Assembly (NCBI GenBank): GCA_947629705.1
Contig: CANREN010000010.1
Coordinates: 1-64,000, forward strand
DNA from: an uncultured Alistipes sp.
Lineage (GTDB): Bacteria > Bacteroidota > Bacteroidia > Bacteroidales > Rikenellaceae
Length of the DNA stretch: 64,000 nucleotides
Reading direction: 5' to 3'
Position numbers and translations under genes: made by a program. Position 1 is the stretch's first letter; every line of letters begins with the position of its first letter. Of the stretch, positions 55,937-64,000 are shown piece after piece. Below the pieces are notes generated by a model that was not told the origin of the DNA, searched no databases, and was given only the letters and a program-made list of their open reading frames with translations.

Positions 55937-57439
55937 CTAGTAAATGATGATATTTTCCCAGCCTGGATTCTGCTGCATATTCTTGTTGTGCTCCATTTCC
56001 CGAGCTGGGATGGGGAACGTATAGCGGAAATCATCCGGCTCCAGCACGTGACGTTCGTTGTTGACGACACGCTCCACACGCACACCTAAACGTTTCATAT
56101 CCAGCCACCGGAAATCGCCTTCCTGATAAAATTCCCGGGTACGTTCATCGAGAATCATCTGCAATAGGTTTTCCGGATCAGCGGGAATCTGAGGCGTGGC
56201 CGCATAACGGGACGCACAAAACTCCGCCAGGACGGAAGCGGCCTCACTGGCACGGCCCTGACGGCATAATGCCTCCGCTTTGATAAGATACATCTCAGCC
56301 AGCCGGAACGGCATCCGGCAGCCGTTGCAGACACGTCCGTTGCTGCCCAACAAGTTGTATTTATTGTTGTATGTTCCGTCATTGGCAAGCCATGCCTCAC
56401 GCCGAATGTCCCCCTCCCTGAACAGTGAGGCATAGGCCGCAGTAACCTTCCCGTCACTGGCATTGTCATCCCCTTCCTGATAAGCAGTAAAGAAATTGCT
56501 GATATAGGTGTAGCGGCCATCCATGATTCGAACATAAAATTCATCGCTGATCACCTCGCCGGCATATGCCTCATCCGAGCAGTCAAAAATCCGTTTCAAC
56601 TCCTCCGATGTGCGGGACAGCGTGCGGCCTTTGAGGGCTGCCGAGGCATGGGTTTCGGCCTGTGCCCAGTCCGTTTCCTCGGCGGCTCCCGACATGGCTT
56701 TCCACGTATAGACGCTTGCCAACATGGCATGAATGAAATCGGCACGCCATGCAACATTCCATTCGTTCGTGCGTGTTTGTTCCAACAGGGCCAGACTCTC
56801 ATCACAATCAGAGAAAATCTGCCGGAAAACGCGCTGCTGCGTCTCACGTGGCGGCATGGTCGTTCCCGCATCCAATTGTGGGGTCAGATAGATCGGAATG
56901 CCATAGTCGCCGTTCGTATAAGGCGCATAGTACTGTAACAGTTTATAGAGTGCATACGCCCGCCATACAAGGGCCTCTCCCTTTACGTAATGGCGCAAAT
57001 CCTCATTGTTCCCTTCCGCCGTATCGATATCCGAAATGATCAAATTGATTGGGCCCAAAAAGGCATAATACCGGCTCCATGCCTCCGTGTTGAACATCAT
57101 CCACGTAAGCATTTTCTTCCCGGTCTGTGTATAATCGGCGGCTGTCCGATTCCAATAGAGAGACGAAGTGTTGTTGATATTCGTTTCCCCTGTATAAACG
57201 GCCAAATTCAGGTCCACCGTTTCATGGAATGGCACAGCCTCGAGACCCACGCCAAAGACCGATACCTGAAAAGCCGTATTCGGAGTCTTCAGAACATACA
57301 TAAAACTGGCCATGATATCCCGATAGTCCTCTATCGTGCTGACAACCTTCGTATCGCGGGGTGTAAGACTTAGGAACTTGTCGCATGAGATGGTCAGGAG
57401 CGAGAACACGCAACCGAGCGCTATACTGATTTTCTTCAT
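55937..57439 (-). CDS. SusD/RagB-family outer-membrane lipoprotein
   Basis: 500-aa surface lipoprotein (MKKISIALGCVFSLLTISCDKFL, lipid Cys near 19). SusD features: DKFLSLTPRDTKVVSTIEDYRDIM at the N-terminus, tetratricopeptide-like helices (GEALVWRAYALYKLLQYYAPYTNGDYGIPIYL), and the C-terminal FRLAEMYLIKAEALCRQGRASEAA and RTREFYQEGDFRWLDMKRLG. It binds the ligand and closes the SusC barrel. Starts 16 bp after susC; the two are coupled. Confidence 0.93.
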   Translation of the reverse strand: MKKISIALGCVFSLLTISCDKFLSLTPRDTKVVSTIEDYRDIMASFMYVLKTPNTAFQVSVFGVGLEAVPFHETVDLNLAVYTGETNINNTSSLYWNRTAADYTQTGKKMLTWMMFNTEAWSRYYAFLGPINLIISDIDTAEGNNEDLRHYVKGEALVWRAYALYKLLQYYAPYTNGDYGIPIYLTPQLDAGTTMPPRETQQRVFRQIFSDCDESLALLEQTRTNEWNVAWRADFIHAMLASVYTWKAMSGAAEETDWAQAETHASAALKGRTLSRTSEELKRIFDCSDEAYAGEVISDEFYVRIMDGRYTYISNFFTAYQEGDDNASDGKVTAAYASLFREGDIRREAWLANDGTYNNKYNLLGSNGRVCNGCRMPFRLAEMYLIKAEALCRQGRASEAASVLAEFCASRYAATPQIPADPENLLQMILDERTREFYQEGDFRWLDMKRLGVRVERVVNNERHVLEPDDFRYTFPIPAREMEHNKNMQQNPGWENIIIY

Positions 57440-57455
57440 AATAGATATACGCATT

Positions 57456-60400
57456 TTAGAATCCGACTGTCAGTTTGATATTAAATTCTCGCGCAGCAGG
57501 ATAGGTGAACGTGCCGCCCGTCCCGACATCCAGGCCTCTGTATTTGGTAAAGGTCAACAGATTGCGGATATTAAACCCAAGGGATAGATTTTGTATGCCG
57601 CCCCAGCGTCTGATAATTCGGGCGGGAAAACGGTAACTCAGCGAGAGGTTGGTCAGGCGCAGATAATCGCCTTTCGAATAGTTGGCCGAAGTGCACATCG
57701 TGGCCCAGTAGTCATTGCCCGAAGAATTGAATCTCGGAATATCCGTAACGTCGCCGGGAAACTGCCAGTAATAAAGGTACCTCTTCTCCCTGTTGGTCGA
57801 CGAAACGGCCAAATCCGATGAATAGGTACCGCTTCCGGGGGCGTTCTGATAATCGTTGAAATTCGGGACAATATGTCCTGTCTTGAAAGTCCATGAAGTC
57901 GTGAATTCAAGGTTCTTGTATCGCAGATAGGTATTGAAGCCCCCAACAAAGCGGGGGTTACTCCGTCCCAAATACTGCATGGACGACATCATTAGGCTTT
58001 TCTGCTTGGTATCGTCGTTGCGCATGAAATCCACCACATCCGGAATGCCCTGCTCTGGCGTTCCGATAATGGTCTCATAAAACTGCCTGTCGCTGTCACT
58101 ATAGCTATCCCATTGGTCGAAAATCGTGCCGCAGGCCCTTTTCCCCTCTTCGGTAAGATAATACTGCGGATTGCCCGTCTTCGGATTAACGCCCGCAAAC
58201 TTCCATCCATATATGCTGCCGGTTTCCAATCCGATGATGTTGATAACGCCGCCTTTGCCGGGATTGCTCTTTATGGCTTCCTGGAAAGAGGCGTAATTGT
58301 AATACGACTTTTTGATGACATTCTTGTTGTATGCCATATTGAATGATGTGCTGAACACCAGATTACTGTTGTTCACCCATTTGATGTTGGCATACAATTC
58401 AACTCCCTTATTCGTTACGACACCACCGTTGGCTTTCACTTCCGTGCGGCCCGTGGATTCCGGAATCTCCAGGTTCTCCAGGATATCGGTTGTCTCATTG
58501 AAGTAATAATCCGCCGAAAGATAGATCCTGTTGCCGAACAGCGACATGTCAAGGCCGATATTCCGATCCCTTTTCTTCTCCCAGCTGACCGAGGGATTCG
58601 GATAGGTAAGCTGCGTAGCGAAACGGTCACCCTGATACATATTGCTCCCGAACGAGATGGTCGAGAACGGATAGGCCGAGCGGTCGATGTTTCCCGTAAA
58701 TCCATACGATGCGCGCAAGGAGAGTTCATTGATGACGGAATTGGCGAAAAATTTCTCCTTGTGCAGATTGTAACGCAACCCTACCGACCACAGAGGGGTA
58801 AACCGGTTGGAATCTCCGATGATATCCGCCCCGTCGGCCCGGTAGTTGAAGTTGAGAATGTAACGGTCTTTATATCCGTAGCGCAACGATCCGAGGAACG
58901 AGACGCTTCTGTCCTGTCCATCTGACGTATGGAACATATTTTGAATGGCTGACACCATGTCCTCATAGGAGACGTCCCTGTCGAATACCGGAATGCCTGT
59001 TATCCGATAATCGCCATAATAAATCGGCGATGTATATCCGAAATTGGTGAACTTTCGGGAAACGACCTCGTTGGCGACCAAAAGGCTGAACAGATGATCC
59101 TGCTTGATGGAAAATGAATAATCTATCTGATTGCGAATCGCCCAGCTGTGATTCTTGCCCGACATTTCCGAAAGTTCGCCGTTATCGTAATCACTGGGCA
59201 TGATAGTGTAATCGGAATAGGCCTTGCGTGCAAAGCTCTCGTTCACCCACGAAGTATAGGTTTCCGGTTCGACCTCTGTCGTTGAGGTATTGTAGCTTAC
59301 CCCTTTCCGGAAGATAGACTCCACGGAAAGGCCAGGCAGAATATCGTAGCGTAGATTGAATGTCAGTTCCACATCCGAACCGTCCTGCACGCTGCGCGTA
59401 TCGGTCATCTCCTTCACGATATTCAGCTTGTCGTATTTATACCCGGAGGTATGCTCTGTCGTGTAATTATCGGACAGATAGGAGAGGTCCGCCTCGTAAT
59501 TGCCGTTTTCATCATACGGCCGTTCGTAGGGATTGGCAAACATGGCGTAGGTGAACGGATTGATGACCGACGCGTGATCCTTGTTTTTCCGCATACTGGC
59601 GGAGACGTTCATCGCAATAATCAGATTCTTGATGGGCCGATAATCCAGTTTTATCAACGCACCGGCACTTTGATACCTGTTCGACAAGAGAATACCGCTC
59701 TTTTGCTGGAAATTTACAGAAGTGTAATAGCTCACCTCCTCCGAACCGCCACGCAAGCTGACGTTATGCGAATGCGAATGCGCCGTACGGAACAAGACAT
59801 CGAACCAATCGGTATTGATGTGTGAGAGCCGCTGAATCGTTGCGTCGTACTCTGCCGGGGTCATGAATCCGTTCACCATACGCTTGTAACTGTAACCTCC
59901 GCGGCCCGTATTGTAGGCATAGTCCAGCCCGAAATGGTCAACGATGGATTGCTCATACCGCAGTTTCTCGGCCGAATTCATGAAATCCATGTGGTTGGCA
60001 GGGGCCAACGAACACTCGTAGGTCCCGCTGTAATTGACTTGCATCTTCGACCGGAATCCCTTCTTCGTCGTGATGACGATGACGCCGTTCGCCGCCCTGG
60101 CTCCGTAGATCGCCGCCGCCGAGGCGTCTTTCAGAATGCTGATGGACTCGATGTCTTCAGGCATGATATTGCCCACGCCGTCCTGCATGATGGTGCCTGC
60201 ATAATCGCCCGTATTGCTCTGCGGCACACCCTGCGTCATGGGCAAGCCGTCGACAATCCACAGCGGTTCGGAATTGCCGCTCAGGTTATTCTCGCCACGG
60301 ATGGTTATCTTCGCGCGCATGCCCGGCGCGCCGGAAACGGTTTCACTGTTCAGTCCGGCAATCCGGCCTTCCAGGATACGGTCAATGGAGGTCATGCCCT

Positions 60401-60854
60401 GCATCCGCAAGTCTTTGGAAGTGATGACAGAGGCGCTACCCGTCATACGTTCCTTCCGAATAACCTCCATACCCGTAACGACCACTTCCTCCACCGCCTC
60501 GTTGCTTTCACGCATGACTATCCGCATGGGCTTCCCGGCAGTGTCGATATGGCGAGTCTGCACTTCCATCCCGATGAATGAAAATTCCAGCGTATAACCG
60601 TTGGCGCTCTCAGGAACCCTCATGGAGAAGCTCCCGCCGGCATCAGTTCCTGTCAGATAGTCCGTCCCCCGCAACGTTACCGTCGTGCCGGGCAGGGGTG
60701 CGCCGGCCGTATCAACCACCCTTCCTGCCAAAGTCACTTTCCCATCCTGCTCCACGGGGGCCTGCGATGCCGCCGACACACGATGCGCAATAGACGACAA
60801 ACATAACGACATCACCGCAGCAAGCAGTAAATTGCGAATATCATATCCGTTCAT
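57456..60854 (-). CDS. SusC/RagA-family TonB-dependent transporter
   Basis: 1132-aa outer-membrane transporter. Signal peptide, then a carboxypeptidase-regulatory-like beta-sandwich (GRVVDTAGAPLPGTTVTLRGT, about residues 44-115), the family plug start VVVTGMEVIRKERMTGSASVITSKDL, plug motifs GLNSETVSGAPGMRAKITIRGENNLSG and NDASAAAIYGARAANGVIVITTKKG, then the 22-strand barrel ending in an aromatic residue (LTVGF). Imports an oligomeric nutrient with its SusD partner. Its neighbours (metalloprotease-like, thioredoxin-like lipoproteins) and lack of glycosidases suggest a peptide/protein or non-glycan ligand (inference). Confidence 0.95.
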   Translation of the reverse strand: MNGYDIRNLLLAAVMSLCLSSIAHRVSAASQAPVEQDGKVTLAGRVVDTAGAPLPGTTVTLRGTDYLTGTDAGGSFSMRVPESANGYTLEFSFIGMEVQTRHIDTAGKPMRIVMRESNEAVEEVVVTGMEVIRKERMTGSASVITSKDLRMQGMTSIDRILEGRIAGLNSETVSGAPGMRAKITIRGENNLSGNSEPLWIVDGLPMTQGVPQSNTGDYAGTIMQDGVGNIMPEDIESISILKDASAAAIYGARAANGVIVITTKKGFRSKMQVNYSGTYECSLAPANHMDFMNSAEKLRYEQSIVDHFGLDYAYNTGRGGYSYKRMVNGFMTPAEYDATIQRLSHINTDWFDVLFRTAHSHSHNVSLRGGSEEVSYYTSVNFQQKSGILLSNRYQSAGALIKLDYRPIKNLIIAMNVSASMRKNKDHASVINPFTYAMFANPYERPYDENGNYEADLSYLSDNYTTEHTSGYKYDKLNIVKEMTDTRSVQDGSDVELTFNLRYDILPGLSVESIFRKGVSYNTSTTEVEPETYTSWVNESFARKAYSDYTIMPSDYDNGELSEMSGKNHSWAIRNQIDYSFSIKQDHLFSLLVANEVVSRKFTNFGYTSPIYYGDYRITGIPVFDRDVSYEDMVSAIQNMFHTSDGQDRSVSFLGSLRYGYKDRYILNFNYRADGADIIGDSNRFTPLWSVGLRYNLHKEKFFANSVINELSLRASYGFTGNIDRSAYPFSTISFGSNMYQGDRFATQLTYPNPSVSWEKKRDRNIGLDMSLFGNRIYLSADYYFNETTDILENLEIPESTGRTEVKANGGVVTNKGVELYANIKWVNNSNLVFSTSFNMAYNKNVIKKSYYNYASFQEAIKSNPGKGGVINIIGLETGSIYGWKFAGVNPKTGNPQYYLTEEGKRACGTIFDQWDSYSDSDRQFYETIIGTPEQGIPDVVDFMRNDDTKQKSLMMSSMQYLGRSNPRFVGGFNTYLRYKNLEFTTSWTFKTGHIVPNFNDYQNAPGSGTYSSDLAVSSTNREKRYLYYWQFPGDVTDIPRFNSSGNDYWATMCTSANYSKGDYLRLTNLSLSYRFPARIIRRWGGIQNLSLGFNIRNLLTFTKYRGLDVGTGGTFTYPAAREFNIKLTVGF

Positions 60855-60876
60855 AAGAGTGCGTATATTTTCGTTG

Positions 60877-62235
60877 TTACCTAATCTGTTTGTTCGCTAT
60901 AACTGTCGGACACTTGATGTCCAGCAGCAACGAGGGATTCAGCGGTCCGAGTTCTCCTTCGTGGCCATAACCCCAGTCCCAATCTATATCGAGTTGCATT
61001 TTCTGGGGTGTATAGGATTTCACCTTAATAATACCCTGTACGCCCTTCCCTGTTTGGAAAAAGACATAGGACGGCCGGAAATCCCGCGTAGGGATGGCGA
61101 CGGGCTCTTCATTCGTTATTACAAACGAAAAGCTCTCTGTCGTCAGGTTCTCGAAATCCGCATCCGTAAAGGTGTCCGGCGCTTTCATATATACGGTATG
61201 GCTACGGAAGTCGTACTTGGCCGAGCGGCCCAGCATACCACGCAGGCGAATAGGCGATTCGAACAGAAACGACTGCTGTTCTTCGTCCCACGTCAGTGCG
61301 AGGTCTACATCATCTAACTTGTCGCGAAAATTTCTGGCTGTTTGCGGAAGGCCTGTAGATAAGGAAAGCAACGCACGGCCATTGTAATTGAGATCGGGAC
61401 CCAAATAGGTCTCATCCGGCCATAAATAACCTTCTCCGTCCTCGTATTTTATCAGGCCATATGCATCCACGAATTCCTCCAAGGACATATCCTCCATTGG
61501 GGCGTATTGATTGACTATGTATTCGTCGGTCCAATAGATTCGCTCCACTTCAGGCAGCAAACCCGACAATGAGACGTCCTTGTATTCCGAGGAAACGATT
61601 TGTGAAACCTGGCACACATCAAGTTTGCCGTAGTAAACGCAATCGACCGCTCCTCCGGCCGTCGTTTTAGCTTGCAGCGAGACCCGATAATTTCCCCCCC
61701 CCTCTTCGGCAACGGTCACTTCACCCTCGGCCAAGGCGGCCGGCGTATAATCCTCGGCTCCCACGCCATTGTTCTCTTGTGTGCTATAATCACAGGCACA
61801 ATATCCAACAAATGTGAAAGGGTGCTTCTCCGCTCCGAACTGATAAGTCCCGGGCACCAGCCTGTTCGTTTCAGGGGACGAGAGGTGAAGGCAAATGCAT
61901 GCAGCCTTACCCTGGGCGCTTTCGACGCCCGGAACGTGAGAGAGCCCCGATTCATACATGGAAAGCTGAAAATTGCCTGTTTCGATACGATCTGTTCCGG
62001 CTCGGAATCCCTCTATTTCGTCTGTTTCGCCGTCATGCATATCCTTGTACACATAGGGGATACTGGATACTACGACATTCGGATTGCTTTGCCAGATTAC
62101 GCCGCTTTGCACATGGTACGGCATCCCGTACAATCGCATGACATTTTCGGACTGGATACCTTCGTCCTTTTCGGAACAAGCCGAAAGGCCCGACACGAAA
62201 GCCATACACAATAAAAATAAATAAGACGCTCTCAT
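60877..62235 (-). CDS. Surface lipoprotein of the Sus-like locus with an in-frame G9 tract
   Basis: 452-aa lipoprotein (MRASYLFLLCMAFVSGLSACSEKDEG, lipid Cys at 20), followed by EKDEG, acidic residues near the lipid Cys as in surface-exposed Bacteroidota lipoproteins. No family that I can name with confidence. It is the first gene of the minus-strand operon, 22 bp before susC. Codons for AEEGGGNYRV (about residues 176-184) contain nine G; here the frame is intact (ON). A one-base slip would stop the protein after about 180 residues. Confidence 0.78.
   Translation of the reverse strand: MRASYLFLLCMAFVSGLSACSEKDEGIQSENVMRLYGMPYHVQSGVIWQSNPNVVVSSIPYVYKDMHDGETDEIEGFRAGTDRIETGNFQLSMYESGLSHVPGVESAQGKAACICLHLSSPETNRLVPGTYQFGAEKHPFTFVGYCACDYSTQENNGVGAEDYTPAALAEGEVTVAEEGGGNYRVSLQAKTTAGGAVDCVYYGKLDVCQVSQIVSSEYKDVSLSGLLPEVERIYWTDEYIVNQYAPMEDMSLEEFVDAYGLIKYEDGEGYLWPDETYLGPDLNYNGRALLSLSTGLPQTARNFRDKLDDVDLALTWDEEQQSFLFESPIRLRGMLGRSAKYDFRSHTVYMKAPDTFTDADFENLTTESFSFVITNEEPVAIPTRDFRPSYVFFQTGKGVQGIIKVKSYTPQKMQLDIDWDWGYGHEGELGPLNPSLLLDIKCPTVIANKQIR
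61694..61702 (-). repeat. G9 homopolymer inside the surface lipoprotein gene
   Basis: Nine G on the coding strand encoding Gly-Gly-Gly (GGG GGG GGA). The only 9-nt tract in the window that leaves a gene intact. Confidence 0.9.
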
Positions 62236-62570
62236 ATTCTCATGATTGAATAATAGTTAACCGGCATGCAAATTTAATTGCCGCCGATTTGCAATCTGTG
62301 CGCTAAAATACAGCCACTATCTGTGGTATTTCATACAACCTAACCTTAGTATAATTACACGCTCGAAAACCGCCGGCCCTCAAGAGATAAATATACAGGC
62401 GCGAAGATATGAAAAAAATCCAACAAAGTATCACAACCAAACAAAAAATCAGAATAAAACCGACAGCCGCAGGTCGAGGATATAGCGGGGCTGCCCGGTA
62501 TAGACTTGAACTGCCGATCATTGCAGGCACCATAGAGGAACAGGCAGAGCCGCAACTCCACAATATCCGC
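62236..62570. other. Promoter region of the Sus-like locus
   Basis: No supported gene; frames of 60-90 codons on both strands lack any motif. A candidate -7 box TAAATTTG (62276-62269, minus) lies about 34 nt before the lipoprotein ATG. The rest is moderately AT-rich and could hold regulator sites; no sigma/anti-sigma pair is adjacent. Confidence 0.45.
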
Positions 62571-63719
62571 TTAAAAATTTCTATATCCGTACAGCCTATT
62601 CATCCACATGGCGAACAGTTTGTCCGTCACGGAAAAGACTTTGTTGATTTCGGTGATGATATCCTTTTCTAATAGTTTCTTCATTGCCGACTGTACGGAA
62701 CTCGCCGACGCCAGACTGTGCCGCTTGATGAACGCTGCCGAAGTAATCCGTTCCGCTTCGCCCTCTTTGGCGATGGCATAGAGCAACTCCTTCTGTTTTT
62801 CGGGTATGTTCGACAGAATCTCGCGGAAAATCATATCGTTCGAGGCGATCATGTTGTCGATCGCTGCCCGGAGGGTTTCGAGCGTACACTCCTCGCCTTC
62901 GGGAGTATCGGCGAACGCCTCGTTGAACGTCTTCTGAACGTAGTAAGTATGTCCCTTGAACAGATTGTAAACCCGCTCTACATCATCGGGGGCAATGCGT
63001 CGGTTGCGTTTTTCGAAATGGCCGACGATGAACGGAATGTAGATTTCCGGCACGATCGCTTTTAGTTCCAATATATCCGCACTGTGGTAGAACGGACGTG
63101 CCGCCGACGTGAACATCTCCTGCATCATGTGGCGCTCGCTGCCGGCGAAGATGAAGTTGCAGTTACATAACTTCTGGATATGGGTTCGCAGCTGCGCCTC
63201 GATATTCTTCTCCGGGTATTTGGCTATCTGCTGAAATTCGTCGATGGCCACGATACACGGCTTGTCCGCATGAGCGATGTATTGAAAAATTTCATCCAGT
63301 GTATATTCCGGTCGGTCGATGTCGCCCAGCTCCACATTGAAGGTCGGCATGCCTGTGATAGGGTCGAAGCCGAATTTGCCGCTGATGGACCTGATGGTCT
63401 GAATGAACAGCGAGGCCATCTTTCGGCTGCGGGGCAGAAGGGTTTCGTATATCTCGCGCCCCAACAGATAGGTAAATTCCCGCAGGCTCGACGTATGCAG
63501 GATATCGATGAAGAACGTATAGTACTCGTCGGCTATTTCGGGTTTGTCGTAGCAGAATTGAATCAGCCCCGTTTTGCCCATGCGTCGAGGCGATATGATT
63601 ACCAGATTATTGCCATTGGTAACGGATTTGACGAGCCGCGCGGATTCCGTCACGCGATCACAGAAATATTCCGGTTCTATCTTTCCCGTTACGATGAACG
63701 GATTCATTGCCTTTGCCAT
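62571..63719 (-). CDS. AAA ATPase of the archaeal-type/DUF234 (ATP-binding) family
   Basis: 382-aa P-loop ATPase. NPFIVTGKIEPEYFCDRVTESARLVKSV leads to Walker A SPRRMGKTGLIQF; Walker B is PCIVAIDEFQQIAKYPEKN; a sensor FIFAGSERHMMQEMF follows, and the C-terminus is a winged-helix region (ERITSAAFIKRHSLASASSVQSAMKKLLEKDII). Such proteins are common, often near mobile elements, with unknown cellular targets. The ATG at 63719 is chosen because an upstream TTG at 63752 overlaps the -7 box TATCTTTG (63743-63736, minus). Confidence 0.85.
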   Translation of the reverse strand: MAKAMNPFIVTGKIEPEYFCDRVTESARLVKSVTNGNNLVIISPRRMGKTGLIQFCYDKPEIADEYYTFFIDILHTSSLREFTYLLGREIYETLLPRSRKMASLFIQTIRSISGKFGFDPITGMPTFNVELGDIDRPEYTLDEIFQYIAHADKPCIVAIDEFQQIAKYPEKNIEAQLRTHIQKLCNCNFIFAGSERHMMQEMFTSAARPFYHSADILELKAIVPEIYIPFIVGHFEKRNRRIAPDDVERVYNLFKGHTYYVQKTFNEAFADTPEGEECTLETLRAAIDNMIASNDMIFREILSNIPEKQKELLYAIAKEGEAERITSAAFIKRHSLASASSVQSAMKKLLEKDIITEINKVFSVTDKLFAMWMNRLYGYRNF

Positions 63720-63735
63720 ACAGTCGTCGTTTTCG

Positions 63736-63743
63736 CAAAGATA
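63736..63743 (-). promoter_or_regulatory. -7 box of the AAA ATPase gene
   Basis: TATCTTTG on the minus strand, 16 nt before the ATG at 63719. Confidence 0.65.
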
Positions 63744-63823
63744 ATTATTCAATATAAATTATGCAAACAAAATAATTATGAATTAACTCAAAAAGTGAGC
63801 TGAATTTTATTCGGGGTTTCAGT

Positions 63824-64000
63824 TCAACATTCTGTTCTTCTCGTCTCCGTTACGTGAGCGTAGATTTGGGTGGTCATCAGTCGTCTGTGTCCCATCATGC
63901 GGCTGACGGTCTCCATCGGCACGCCGTGCGAGAGCGTGATTTCCGTCGCATAGGTATGGCGTGCCATATGAAACGCCAGTTTGCGGTCGATGCCGCTAAC
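63824..64000 (-). CDS. Tyrosine recombinase/integrase, C-terminal part (runs off the window)
   Basis: The last 58 codons of a site-specific integrase: IDRKLAFHMARHTYATEI with HxxR, then VSRMMGHRRLMTTQIYAHV with the Tyr nucleophile (in IYAHV), then stop at 63824. The sequence type is that of Bacteroidota conjugative-transposon integrases. The 5' part lies beyond position 64000. Marks a mobile element or its border here; no att repeat is evident. Confidence 0.9.
   Translation of the reverse strand, partial: VSGIDRKLAFHMARHTYATEITLSHGVPMETVSRMMGHRRLMTTQIYAHVTETRRTEC

Noticed and set aside
62409..62672. 87-codon plus-strand frame near 62.5 kb
   Set aside because: Its second half lies antisense in the ATPase gene and it has no motif or promoter.

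Overview
The window looks like chromosomal DNA of a Bacteroidota gut commensal, most like Rikenellaceae/Alistipes (inference). The base composition is GC-rich. Nearly every transcription unit is preceded by a Bacteroidota-type -7 box (TAnnTTTG) and almost none by a Shine-Dalgarno sequence. Lineage-typical content includes SusC/SusD, a DUF4270 lipoprotein, a stand-alone glycogen-synthase-like domain and an Rnf operon.

Layout. 1-1330: the 3' end of a 5S rRNA gene and its terminator abut a truncated wecB and a serine-acetyltransferase-like surface-polysaccharide gene split by a G9 tract (apparently phase-OFF), then decayed sequence. 1335-6155: adk, thiL, an M15 peptidase, hpf, a XerC-like recombinase and a flavin reductase. 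6289-10569: initiator tRNA, then the ftsX-DUF3098-uppP-truB-queA operon. 10682-13197: an AT-richer island with a type II restriction-modification pair lying against a truncated IS1595-type transposase. 13317-28559: housekeeping and envelope genes (glycogen-synthase-like, DUF4270 lipoprotein, topA, C1 peptidase, Omp85 barrel, PAP2, lysS, tpiA, gpsA, pgi, MATE pump). 28697-36138: a ClpC-like ATPase, metallophosphoesterase, rarA, an HxlR regulator, tRNA-Ser and an LTA-synthase-like sulfatase. 36240-43418: one long minus-strand operon, nadE-rseC-rnfB-C-D-G-E-A. 43672-46145: small regulators, a lipoprotein, a HTH gene and tRNA-Glu with a MITE-like inverted repeat at its 3' end. 46305-52848: pdxA, thrS-infC (infC with a non-ATG start) and clpB. 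53489-62235: an accessory five-gene SusC/SusD locus with a degenerate metalloprotease-like lipoprotein and a thioredoxin-like lipoprotein. 62571-64000: an AAA ATPase and the 3' end of a tyrosine recombinase, suggesting a mobile element beyond the right edge.

How it fits together. Most genes are core metabolism, translation and envelope functions. The accessory parts are the left polysaccharide remnant, the R-M/IS island, the Sus-like locus and the right-edge integrase.

The most unusual signals are dispersed and mostly non-coding. They are: (a) five 9-nt G:C homopolymers, two inside surface-related genes, consistent with slipped-strand phase variation; (b) a 68-69 bp promoter-bearing repeat with two near-identical copies and one diverged copy; (c) a four-copy 31-bp repeat with a conserved frame around a hairpin whose stem differs between copies but still pairs; (d) an infC start at AUU/AUC; (e) an NAD synthetase whose amidase domain lacks the nucleophilic Cys; and (f) a metalloprotease-family lipoprotein whose three zinc histidines are all replaced.
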